Below, piece by piece: positions 15,108 to 22,559 of a stretch of 26,315 bases of DNA. Made by a program: the position numbers and the translations under genes. The stretch is from an uncultured Alistipes sp. (lineage in GTDB: Bacteria > Bacteroidota > Bacteroidia > Bacteroidales > Rikenellaceae): contig CAUDHE010000026.1 of the NCBI GenBank assembly GCA_958449275.1, positions 1-26,315 on the forward strand, in the 5' to 3' direction. Under the pieces are notes generated by a model that saw nothing but the letters and a program-made list of their open reading frames with translations, did not search any database and was not told the origin of the DNA. How positions within the stretch are numbered: position 1 is the first letter of the stretch; each line of letters opens with the position of its first letter.

Positions 15108-16361
15108 TTATCGTAGCGTTACGGATGCCAGATCGTCGAAAAATGCGGGATAACTCTTTTCCACGCACTCGGCGTTCTCTATTTTTACCTCGCCGTCGCA
15201 GCGCAAAGCCGACACGGCCATCGACATGGCCATGCGGTGGTCGTTGTGGCTGAATACGGTCGCGGGACGTATCTCGCCGCCGCGTATCTTCATTACATTG
15301 TCCTCGCTGAGATCGACCTCGATGCCTACCTTTTCGTATTCGCGGCGTATGGCCTCGGCCCGGTCGCTCTCCTTGTGCAGCAGACGTTCGGTACCGATCA
15401 ACACGCTCTCGCCCTCGGCCGCAGCCGCCAGTGCCGCCAGCGCGGGGAACAGATCGGGGGCGTTGGTGGCGTCGAACGTGAATGCGCGCAACTTGCGTTT
15501 CGACACGGTTATCGAATCGCGTTCGATTATTATACCCGCACCTGCGCGCTCCAAAGCGTGGCAGATGGCTGTGTCGGCTTGTTTGGACAGGGTCGAGAGG
15601 TTATTTACGGTCACCTCGCCAGCTATGGCTCCCGCCACCAGCATGGCCGCCGCGCCGCTCCAGTCGCCTTCGATGGCCAGATCGGTCGGCGTGTATTTCT
15701 GTCGGCCCTCGATGAAGAACTGCGAATAGTCGCCCTCGTGGTGCATGATCTCCACTCCGAAGCGCCGCGCCGTGTCGATGGTCATGTCCAGATAGGGCGT
15801 CGAGACGGCCGAGCGTACGTAAAGATCGGTATCCTCCTCGGCCAAAGGCAGTGACAACAGAAGTCCCGTGATGAATTGCGACGACACGCTGCCGTCAACC
15901 TCGATGCGTCCGCCGTGGATGGGGCCGCACACTTCGATGGGCAGATAGCCTCCGCCGTCGCGCACCTCCACGCCCAGTCGTCGCAGAGGCTCGATCATCA
16001 TTATCATGGGGCGGTGCAGCAGCGTGCCTTCGCCTTTGATGCAAATAGGGGTGGAGTTGAGCGACGCTATGGGGGTGAACAGACGGGTAGCCAGCCCCGA
16101 TTCGCCTACGTGAAGCGTATCTGTCGCGGGGCGCAGTCCACCGTCGATGGCGATAGTGGTGTCGTCGACATGCGTCACCCGCGCGCCCAAAGCCTCGATG
16201 CACGACAACGCCGAGCGAGTATCCTTGCAGAACTCTATGTTTCGCAGCGTCGTGCGTCCTTCGGCCAGCAGCGCGAGGGCTATGGCGCGTTGTGCGTAAC
16301 TCTTGGAACTCGGCGGAACGATGATGCCTTTCACGCTCCCCGAGGAGACGGTTTTATCCAT
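15108..16361 (-). CDS. aroA: 3-phosphoshikimate 1-carboxyvinyltransferase (EPSP synthase)
   Basis: 417 residues. It joins phosphoenolpyruvate to shikimate 3-phosphate. The N-terminal PPSSKSYAQRA (16-26) holds the substrate-binding Lys and Arg; SVSSQFITGLLLSLPLA, DWSGAAAMLVAG and the C-terminal SHNDHRMAM are family signatures. The phosphoenolpyruvate/glyphosate loop reads GESGLATR (86-93), where the E. coli-type enzyme has GNAGTAMR. Neighbours are lptB nine bases upstream and aroC one base downstream. The unusual loop could lower glyphosate sensitivity, but this is only inferred from alignment by eye. Confidence 0.95.
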   Translation of the reverse strand: MDKTVSSGSVKGIIVPPSSKSYAQRAIALALLAEGRTTLRNIEFCKDTRSALSCIEALGARVTHVDDTTIAIDGGLRPATDTLHVGESGLATRLFTPIASLNSTPICIKGEGTLLHRPMIMMIEPLRRLGVEVRDGGGYLPIEVCGPIHGGRIEVDGSVSSQFITGLLLSLPLAEEDTDLYVRSAVSTPYLDMTIDTARRFGVEIMHHEGDYSQFFIEGRQKYTPTDLAIEGDWSGAAAMLVAGAIAGEVTVNNLSTLSKQADTAICHALERAGAGIIIERDSITVSKRKLRAFTFDATNAPDLFPALAALAAAAEGESVLIGTERLLHKESDRAEAIRREYEKVGIEVDLSEDNVMKIRGGEIRPATVFSHNDHRMAMSMAVSALRCDGEVKIENAECVEKSYPAFFDDLASVTLR

Positions 16362-16370
16362 ATATGAAGG

Positions 16371-17171
16371 TTAAAGTTTAGTCGGGTCGTTTTGTGCGGC
16401 CTCGGCCTGCTTGCGTTTGTCGATGGCGGGACTGTGGCGCAACTGGAAATTCTTGCCCAGATACACCTTGCGCACCATTTCGTCGTTGGCCAAATCCTCG
16501 GCCGTACCCGTTTTCAGTATCTTGCCTTCGTAGAGCAGATAGGTGCGGTCGGTGATGGCCAGCGTCTCGTCGACATTATGGTCGGTGATGATTACGCCGA
16601 TGTTCTTGTTCTTCAGCGTAGCCACGATGCTCTGTATGTCCTCCACCGCGATGGGATCCACGCCGGCGAAGGGTTCGTCGAGCAATATGAAGGCGGGGTT
16701 GATAGCCACGGCGCGCGCGATCTCCGTACGGCGTCGCTCGCCGCCCGAGAGCTGTATGCCGAGGCTCTTGCGGACCTTTTGCAAGCGAAACTCCTCGATG
16801 AGCGACTCCACACGCTCGCGTTGGTACTTTTTGTCGTACGAGGTCATTTCGAGCACCGCGCGTATGTTGTCCTCCACGCTGAGTCGGCGGAATACCGATG
16901 CCTCCTGCGCCAGATATCCCACACCCATTTGTGCGCGGCGGTAGACCGGTTCGTCGGTGAGTTCGGTCACCCGTCCTTCGTCGTTTTCAAGGAATATTTT
17001 GCCTTCGTTGGGCTTGATGAGTCCCACTATCATATAAAAGGTAGTGGTCTTGCCCGCACCGTTGGGGCCCAGCAGACCGACTATCTCCCCTTGGTTGACA
17101 TCGATGGTCACATGGTTCACCACAGTGCGCGATTTGTACTTTTTTACAAGCTCGCTCGTGTACAGGCGCAT
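16371..17171 (-). CDS. lptB: LPS export ABC transporter ATP-binding protein LptB
   Basis: 266 residues. LptB is the cytoplasmic ATPase that drives lipopolysaccharide extraction with LptFG and the LptC-A-D bridge. Visible motifs are Walker A GPNGAGKT (35-42), LAQEASVFRRLSVEDNI (typical of LptB rather than generic ABC ATPases), signature LSGGE (141-145), Walker B FILLDEP (161-167) and the H-loop His198 in TDHNV. A C-terminal tail after residue 240 (KNFQLRHSPAIDKRK) is slightly longer than in E. coli LptB. It is the first gene of the lptB-aroA-aroC-prmC-recX-M23 string and is divergent from recQ. Confidence 0.95.
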   Translation of the reverse strand: MRLYTSELVKKYKSRTVVNHVTIDVNQGEIVGLLGPNGAGKTTTFYMIVGLIKPNEGKIFLENDEGRVTELTDEPVYRRAQMGVGYLAQEASVFRRLSVEDNIRAVLEMTSYDKKYQRERVESLIEEFRLQKVRKSLGIQLSGGERRRTEIARAVAINPAFILLDEPFAGVDPIAVEDIQSIVATLKNKNIGVIITDHNVDETLAITDRTYLLYEGKILKTGTAEDLANDEMVRKVYLGKNFQLRHSPAIDKRKQAEAAQNDPTKL

Positions 17172-17189
17172 AATCGTTGAAATTTTTCA

Positions 17190-17197
17190 CAAAGTTA
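17190..17197 (-). promoter_or_regulatory. -7 promoter box for the lptB-aro operon
   Basis: The minus strand reads TAACTTTG followed by TGAA, a full TAnnTTTG match about 19 bases upstream of the lptB ATG. Confidence 0.65.
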
Positions 17198-17219
17198 TTA
17201 TTTTTTCGAGAAAAAGTTT

Positions 17220-17227
17220 TATCTTTA
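17220..17227 (+). promoter_or_regulatory. Possible -7 box for recQ
   Basis: TATCTTTA matches seven of eight positions and lies 48 bases before the recQ start, 22 bases from the divergent lptB box. Confidence 0.5.
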
Positions 17228-17275
17228 CATGAAAATTCCTGTTTTGCGACGAAGCGGGCTATTTAGAACAACGGT

Positions 17276-19471
17276 ATGATGGAGCAAGAAAACACTCTTT
17301 TGCACGACAAACTGAAGGAGTACTTCGGCTTTACTTCTTTCAAAGGTAATCAGGAGGCGGTGATCCGCAATTTGCTGGCGGGGCGCGACACTTTCGTGCT
17401 CATGCCCACGGGCGGCGGCAAATCGTTGTGTTACCAGTTGCCTGCGCTCATCATGGACGGCGTCGCTATCATCATATCGCCGCTCATAGCCCTCATGAAG
17501 AATCAGGTGGATGCCATGCGCACATTCTCCACCGAGTCGGGCATAGCCCATTTCCTCAATTCGTCGCTTAACAAAACGGCCATAAACCAAGTGCGCAACG
17601 ACGTGCTGGAGGGCAAGACAAAGCTGCTTTACTTCGCTCCCGAATCGCTCACCAAGGAGGATAACGTGGCGTTTCTGCGCAAAATCAAGATCTCGTTCTA
17701 CGCCATCGACGAGGCGCACTGCATATCGGAGTGGGGCCACGATTTCCGTCCCGAGTATCGGCGCATACGCCCCATAATAAATGACATAGGCGCGGCTCCG
17801 CTGATCGCTCTCACCGCCACCGCCACGCCGAAGGTGCAGATGGACATACAGAAGAATCTGGGTATGTCGGACGCCGCGGTGTTCAAATCGTCGTTCAACC
17901 GATCGAATCTATTTTACGAGATCCGCCCCAAGCATAATGCCGAGCACGAGATAATACGATTCATAAAACAGAAATCGGGAAAGAGCGGCATAATCTATTG
18001 CCTTAGCCGCAAGAAGGTGGAGGAACTGGCCGAACTGCTGGTTGCCAACGGTATAAAGGCGTTGCCCTACCATGCGGGAATGGACGCTCAGACGCGCGCC
18101 AATAATCAGGACGATTTTCTGATGGAGAGGGTCGACGTCATAGTCGCCACCATAGCTTTCGGTATGGGTATCGACAAGCCTGACGTTCGTTATGTGATCC
18201 ATTACGACATACCCAAATCGTTGGAAGGGTATTATCAGGAGACGGGCCGTGCGGGCCGCGACGGCGGCGAGGGTCATTGCCTCACCTTTTACAGTTACAA
18301 AGATATTCAGAAACTCGAGAAGTTCATGCAGGGCAAGCCGGTGGCCGAGCAGGAGATCGGCAAGCTGCTCCTGCTGGAGACGGTGTCGTATGCCGAAAGT
18401 TCCATTTGCCGTCGCAAGACTCTGCTGCACTACTTCGGCGAGGAGTATGCGGATGACGACTGCGGCTGCTGCGACAACTGTGTGAATCCCAGGCCTAAAG
18501 TGCAAGCACATGAGGAGATGAAGTTGGCTTTGCAGGCCTTGCAGGCGGTAGGCGACAAATTCAAGAGCGACCACCTCGTAGCGGTGCTCACGGGCAAGGT
18601 GACGGCGCAGGTGAAGAGCTATTCGCACAACAAGCTCAAGTGGTTCGGCGAAGGCGAGGATCACGACGGCAAGTTCTGGGGTGCCGTGATACGGCAGGGG
18701 CTTATAATGGGACTTATCGACAAGAGCATAGAGAATTACGGACTGATATCGGTGAACGACAAGGGTCTGAAATATATCGAGTCGCCCGCTCCCGTCACCA
18801 TAACCCTCGATCATAACTACGACGAGGAGGAGCGCGAGGAGGAGGCCTCGGCTGCGCAGGCGGGCAAGGGCGGCGCTGCCGACGAGGAGTTGTTCTCCAT
18901 GCTGAAGGATCTGCGAAAGAAGGTGGCGAAGAAACACGATCTGCCGCCGTTCGTCATTTTCCAAGATCCGTCGCTGGAGGATATGGCCATTCAATACCCC
19001 ATAACCATAGAGGAGATGCAGAATATCTCGGGCGTAGGCGTGGGCAAGGCCAAGAAGTTCGGCGAGGAGTTTATCCGCCTCATCAAGGCATACGTCGAGG
19101 AGAAGGATATCGTGCGTCCGCAGGATATGATCGTAAAGTCGGTGGCCAACAAGTCAGGCAACAAGATATTCATCATACAGTCTATCGACCGCAAGATGGA
19201 TTTCGAGGATATAGCGCGGGCCAAGAATCTCGATTTCGAGGAGCTGATTACCGATATTGAAGGTATAGTCAACTCGGGAACCAAACTCGATATATCGTAC
19301 TACATCGAGCAGTATATGGACGAGGACAAGGCCGAAGATATCTATCTCTATTTCAAGGAGGATGCCGAGAGCGATTCGCTCGATGCCGCATTGGAGGAGC
19401 TCGGTTCGGACTATACCGAGGAGGAGATACGTCTCGTGCGTATAAAGTTCCTCTGCGAGGTGGGAAATTAA
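17276..19471 (+). CDS. recQ: ATP-dependent DNA helicase RecQ
   Basis: 731 residues. It unwinds DNA 3' to 5' in recombinational repair. The helicase core shows motif I TGGGKS (45-50), DEAH (145-148), SEWGHDFRPEYRR, TATATP and motif VI QETGRAGRDG. The RecQ zinc site follows with CRRKTLLHYFGE and CGCCDNC. A winged-helix region and then an HRDC domain (LFSMLKDLRKKVAKKHDLPPF, with MQNISGVGVGKAKKFGEEF) come next. A further acidic C-terminal extension of about 110 residues is not in E. coli RecQ (about 609 residues) but is common in Bacteroidetes. Two adjacent ATG codons (17276 and 17279) could serve as start. Confidence 0.96.
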   Translation: MMEQENTLLHDKLKEYFGFTSFKGNQEAVIRNLLAGRDTFVLMPTGGGKSLCYQLPALIMDGVAIIISPLIALMKNQVDAMRTFSTESGIAHFLNSSLNKTAINQVRNDVLEGKTKLLYFAPESLTKEDNVAFLRKIKISFYAIDEAHCISEWGHDFRPEYRRIRPIINDIGAAPLIALTATATPKVQMDIQKNLGMSDAAVFKSSFNRSNLFYEIRPKHNAEHEIIRFIKQKSGKSGIIYCLSRKKVEELAELLVANGIKALPYHAGMDAQTRANNQDDFLMERVDVIVATIAFGMGIDKPDVRYVIHYDIPKSLEGYYQETGRAGRDGGEGHCLTFYSYKDIQKLEKFMQGKPVAEQEIGKLLLLETVSYAESSICRRKTLLHYFGEEYADDDCGCCDNCVNPRPKVQAHEEMKLALQALQAVGDKFKSDHLVAVLTGKVTAQVKSYSHNKLKWFGEGEDHDGKFWGAVIRQGLIMGLIDKSIENYGLISVNDKGLKYIESPAPVTITLDHNYDEEEREEEASAAQAGKGGAADEELFSMLKDLRKKVAKKHDLPPFVIFQDPSLEDMAIQYPITIEEMQNISGVGVGKAKKFGEEFIRLIKAYVEEKDIVRPQDMIVKSVANKSGNKIFIIQSIDRKMDFEDIARAKNLDFEELITDIEGIVNSGTKLDISYYIEQYMDEDKAEDIYLYFKEDAESDSLDAALEELGSDYTEEEIRLVRIKFLCEVGN

Positions 19472-19505
19472 TTCGCAGCCCGCAATGCCGTAACTGATTT
19501 ATTTC

Positions 19506-19513
19506 TATATTTG
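19506..19513 (+). promoter_or_regulatory. -7 promoter box for the TM2/DUF2752 operon
   Basis: TATATTTG followed by CATT is a full match to TAnnTTTG, about 80 bases before the ATG at 19593. The leader holds a small hairpin CGTCGT-CCGATA-ACGACG. Confidence 0.65.
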
Positions 19514-19592
19514 CATTCGACAAACAACCACGAGCCGTCAGCGTCGTCCGATAACGACGGGCGGTTTCGACAATTACGTAAAACTCAATATT

Positions 19593-19904
19593 ATGGCTTT
19601 GATCTATTGTAAAGATTGCGGCAAGCAGGTGTCGGACTCGGCAGCCAATTGTCCCTATTGCGGTTCGAAAATGAAATCGGTGAATCCCGACGCGAGCGCC
19701 AAAGATTGGCTCACCACGCTTCTGTTGTGTTTCTTCCTCGGCGGTTTAGGCATACACAGTTTCTATGTCGGCAAAACCGCCATCGGCGTGATTCAGTTGA
19801 TAACTTTGGGCGGTTGCGGTATTTGGACGCTGATCGATTTCATCATGATTATTTGCGGCAACTATCGCGACGGCGAAGGCAAGATCATCAGCAACAATCG
19901 ATAA
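19593..19904 (+). CDS. TM2 domain protein with N-terminal zinc ribbon
   Basis: 103 residues. Cys6, Cys9, Cys20 and Cys23 (CKDCG and CPYCG) form a zinc-ribbon. From residue 36 on is a TM2 domain: two membrane helices with the characteristic LGGLGIHSFYVGKTAIGVIQL and GGCGIWTLIDFIMI, including the conserved DFI acidic residue, and a short polar end. The function of TM2 proteins in bacteria is unknown. It is the first gene of a pair with the DUF2752 gene, 10 bases apart. Confidence 0.9.
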   Translation: MALIYCKDCGKQVSDSAANCPYCGSKMKSVNPDASAKDWLTTLLLCFFLGGLGIHSFYVGKTAIGVIQLITLGGCGIWTLIDFIMIICGNYRDGEGKIISNNR

Positions 19905-19914
19905 TCCTTCAGCC

Positions 19915-20205
19915 GTGCGGTGGTTTTGGCGCTGCCGTTGCGCCGTTGCGATCGCGTTGTTGCCGTCGTGCATATACTTCGTTCCCCGCGAATGGATCTT
20001 TTCCGAGGAGCATCCGTTGTGCCTCATCCGCAATATTACGGGACACGAATGTCCGGGGTGCGGAATGACGCGGGCATTGACGTCGCTGTGCTACTTCGAT
20101 TTCGCCGACGCATGGTCGTATAATCGCGGAGTGATTATCGTCGCTCCGCTTTTGGCGTATGTATGGGTGAAGTGGATCGTTCGTACGGCGAAAAACGCTA
20201 AGTAA
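19915..20205 (+). CDS. DUF2752 family membrane protein
   Basis: 96 residues with a GTG start at 19915, the first usable start after the TM2 stop. The diagnostic stretch is HECPGCGMTRALTSL, with Cys46 and Cys49, then a helix AWSYNRGVIIVAPLLAYVWVKW; a first hydrophobic helix covers residues about 9-23. DUF2752 proteins are small membrane proteins of unknown function, often found next to TM2-domain genes in Bacteroidetes, as here. A Cys pair in both partners may hint at metal or redox chemistry, but that is speculative. Confidence 0.88.
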   Translation: MRWFWRCRCAVAIALLPSCIYFVPREWIFSEEHPLCLIRNITGHECPGCGMTRALTSLCYFDFADAWSYNRGVIIVAPLLAYVWVKWIVRTAKNAK

Positions 20206-20237
20206 TCGCATTCGGCGAGGCGCGTACTTCCGACGTT

Positions 20238-20245
20238 TATATTTA
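20238..20245 (+). promoter_or_regulatory. Possible -7 box for rsmA
   Basis: TATATTTA matches seven of eight positions and lies 11 bases before the ATG, so transcripts would have almost no leader. Read-through from the TM2 operon is an alternative. Confidence 0.3.
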
Positions 20246-20256
20246 CAGAAAAACAC

Positions 20257-21048
20257 ATGAATCAAGTAAGGGCAAAAAAGTCGTTGGGACAACATTTCCT
20301 GACCGATCTCAACATAGCGTCCAAAATATGCAATTCGCTCGGCGGCGGCTCGCCCGAAGCGCCTGCCACAGTGTTGGAGGTGGGATGCGGCATGGGCGTA
20401 TTGACACGTTTTCTGCTGCAACGCGACGACATAGTGACATACGGTGCCGAGATCGACGGCGAAAGTGTCGAGTATCTGCACGGGCACTATCCCGATTTCG
20501 CGCCGCGTCTGATCGAGGGCGATTTTCTTGCGATGGATCTGCGCGAGCGCTTCGGCGACGAAGTCCGCGTAATCGGCAACTTTCCTTATAATATATCGTC
20601 TCAGATCTTTTTCAAGATCATCGAGAATCGCGACATCGTTCCCGAGTGCGTCGGCATGATTCAGCGCGAAGTGGCTGTCCGCATGGCCGAACCTCCCGGG
20701 TCGCGCGAGTACGGAATACTCAGCGTACTGCTTCAGGCGTGGTACGACATAGAGTATCTGTTCACGGTGGGGGAGAAGGTATTCAATCCGCCCCCGAAGG
20801 TCAAGAGTGCCGTGGTGCGGTTGCGTCGTAATGCCACCGTGCGACTGGGTTGCGACGAGGCGCTTTTCGTGCGGGTGGTGAAGGCGTCGTTCGGACAGCG
20901 TCGCAAGATGATACGCAATTCGCTGAAGTCGGTTTTCGGCGATTTCGGCGGTGCGGAGCACCGTTTCTTCTCCATGCGTGCCGAGCAGTTGTCGGTGGCC
21001 GATTTTACGGAGTTGACCAATTGGGTTGCCGAAAATCAGAAAAAGTAA
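20257..21048 (+). CDS. rsmA: 16S rRNA dimethyladenosine transferase
   Basis: 263 residues. RsmA (KsgA) dimethylates two adjacent adenosines in helix 45 of 16S rRNA during small-subunit assembly. The start VRAKKSLGQHFL is diagnostic, followed by the SAM-binding LEVGCGMGVLT, the catalytic motif NFPYNISSQIF, and the C-terminal FNPPPKVKSAVVRL and SFGQRRKMIRNSLK. Normal family length. It is 51 bases after the DUF2752 gene and converges on the M16 peptidase pair. Confidence 0.96.
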   Translation: MNQVRAKKSLGQHFLTDLNIASKICNSLGGGSPEAPATVLEVGCGMGVLTRFLLQRDDIVTYGAEIDGESVEYLHGHYPDFAPRLIEGDFLAMDLRERFGDEVRVIGNFPYNISSQIFFKIIENRDIVPECVGMIQREVAVRMAEPPGSREYGILSVLLQAWYDIEYLFTVGEKVFNPPPKVKSAVVRLRRNATVRLGCDEALFVRVVKASFGQRRKMIRNSLKSVFGDFGGAEHRFFSMRAEQLSVADFTELTNWVAENQKK

Positions 21049-21060
21049 ATCGATTTTGGC

Positions 21061-21153
21061 GCGGTCTGCTGAGATCGCGTATGAAACAGTCTTCGGCGGC
21101 TGCGGGGCACGAAGCATAAGACGCCGAAGACAATAATGTCGCATGCGACATTA
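21061..21153. repeat. Three consecutive stem-loops after rsmA, last a perfect 20-bp palindrome
   Basis: Hairpin 1 is GCGGTCT-GCTG-AGATCGC (21061-21078). Hairpin 2 pairs GTCTTCGGCG (21089-21098) with CGCCGAAGAC (21122-21131). Hairpin 3 is TAATGTCGCATGCGACATTA (21134-21153), perfectly self-complementary. About 19 of 22 bases around hairpin 1 match the region at 2647-2667, and GCGGGGC is shared in the loop of hairpin 2. Position suggests a transcription-end region for rsmA, but there is no T-run. The rest of the gap to 21293 holds no gene; it has a 12-base palindrome CAGTCGCGACTG at 21275-21286. Confidence 0.5.
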
Positions 21154-21293
21154 CAACGATTATCGACGGTATGCTGACGATCCCGTGAAAGCTGCTTGCG
21201 TGGCCGAAACATTGTGCGAGTTGCTGAGATTCTGCTGTTCGATAAACTCGCCGGCGGCGAATGCGCGATTCGAGCAGTCGCGACTGTCATCCG

Positions 21294-22559
21294 TTATTTT
21301 TCGAAATCTCCCGCCACCACCGTCACCATATCCTCGGGGCGCAGATACTTTTGCGCCAATGCCAGCAGTTCGTCGGACGTGGTGCGGCGTATGCGTTCGA
21401 GACTGCGGTTGGTCTGCGAATTGTCGAATCCGCACAACAGATTTTCCGTCGTCACGTCGGCTATTCCGAACGGTCCGTCGAGTATGCGCATCATCTCGCC
21501 CGCCATGATGTTTTTCACCAATGTCAGCTCCTCTGCGGGCACTGGAACGGTACGCAATGTTTCGATCTCGGCCGCTATCTGTCGCAGAGCCTCATGGGTT
21601 GCCTCGCGTCCCACTTGAGTGGCGATGGCGAGATACCCGGCATGCTGGAAATTGACCATCGCCGAATATACCCCGTAGGTGAATCCGTTGCGCTCACGCA
21701 GATTCTGCATCAGTCGCGATCCGAAATATCCGCCCAGTACCGTGGCAAGCACCTGCATGGGGATGAAATCCTCGTGCGTGCGAGGGAACAACAGCCGCCC
21801 CATGCGTATTGACGACTGCACGGCCCCCGCATGCCGTATACGCATGTCGTGCGTGGTGCGGAACGGTGCGAACGGCTCGTCGTCGGCGCAATCGGCCGAG
21901 GGCAGAGCCGAGGCGATTGCGGCTACGCGGCGCAGCACTTCGTCGTCTATGCGTCCGCTGCAAACCACCATGCAGTTTTGCGCGGTGTAGGTGCGTCGAT
22001 AATGTTCCGACAATCGGTCGTGATCGAGGAAATCGTATTCCGATTCGTCGTACGATATGCCGTAAGGGTGTTCGGCGCCGAACACGGCCCGCGCGAAGTT
22101 CTCGCGGGCTATGGTCTCCACTTTGCGGCGTTCGATGGCGAGCTGCTGTTTGCGCTTGGCGCGGTAGGTCGCTGCCTCGCTTTCGGGAAAGACGGGGCGG
22201 AGCACAACCTCCTCGATGATCTCGGCCGTACGGGCGAAAAATTTCGAGAGCGTGCAGAACGTCACGTATGCGTAATCGCGATCGATATTTATATCGAAAT
22301 AGGATCCGTAATAGTCCAGCCGTTCGGCTATCTCCTGCGCCGCGAATGCCGTCGTACCTTCTGCGAGCATGTTGGCCGTCGCCGACGCGGTGAAGGGGTG
22401 GCGTTGCGTCACCGTTCCCGCATGGAATACGAACGTCACGCGGACGACCTCGTATTCGGGACAGTTCACGGCGTATATCGGGGTGCCGTTCGCGGCTGTG
22501 TGCCGTTCGGCCTGCGGAACCTCTATTGCGGTCGGTACGGTAAGCGGAGGTCGTTTCAT
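21294..22559 (-). CDS. M16 family peptidase-like protein, non-catalytic subunit
   Basis: 421 residues. It has the two-lobed M16 (insulinase/pitrilysin) layout, but the zinc motif HxxEH is replaced by NMLAEGTTAF at the equivalent place, so it should not hydrolyse peptides itself. The substrate-binding R/Y segment typical of the second lobe, SRLMQNLRERNGFTYGVYS, is intact. In heterodimeric M16B peptidases an active, zinc-binding subunit pairs with exactly such an R/Y subunit. Its ATG overlaps the stop of the upstream M16 gene (ATGA), implying coupled translation in equal amounts. There is no signal peptide, so the complex is probably cytoplasmic. Confidence 0.9.
   Translation of the reverse strand: MKRPPLTVPTAIEVPQAERHTAANGTPIYAVNCPEYEVVRVTFVFHAGTVTQRHPFTASATANMLAEGTTAFAAQEIAERLDYYGSYFDINIDRDYAYVTFCTLSKFFARTAEIIEEVVLRPVFPESEAATYRAKRKQQLAIERRKVETIARENFARAVFGAEHPYGISYDESEYDFLDHDRLSEHYRRTYTAQNCMVVCSGRIDDEVLRRVAAIASALPSADCADDEPFAPFRTTHDMRIRHAGAVQSSIRMGRLLFPRTHEDFIPMQVLATVLGGYFGSRLMQNLRERNGFTYGVYSAMVNFQHAGYLAIATQVGREATHEALRQIAAEIETLRTVPVPAEELTLVKNIMAGEMMRILDGPFGIADVTTENLLCGFDNSQTNRSLERIRRTTSDELLALAQKYLRPEDMVTVVAGDFEK

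Noticed and set aside
13520..15253. 577-codon plus-strand frame across prmC and aroC
   Set aside because: It crosses three clearly identified minus-strand genes and has no domain or promoter.
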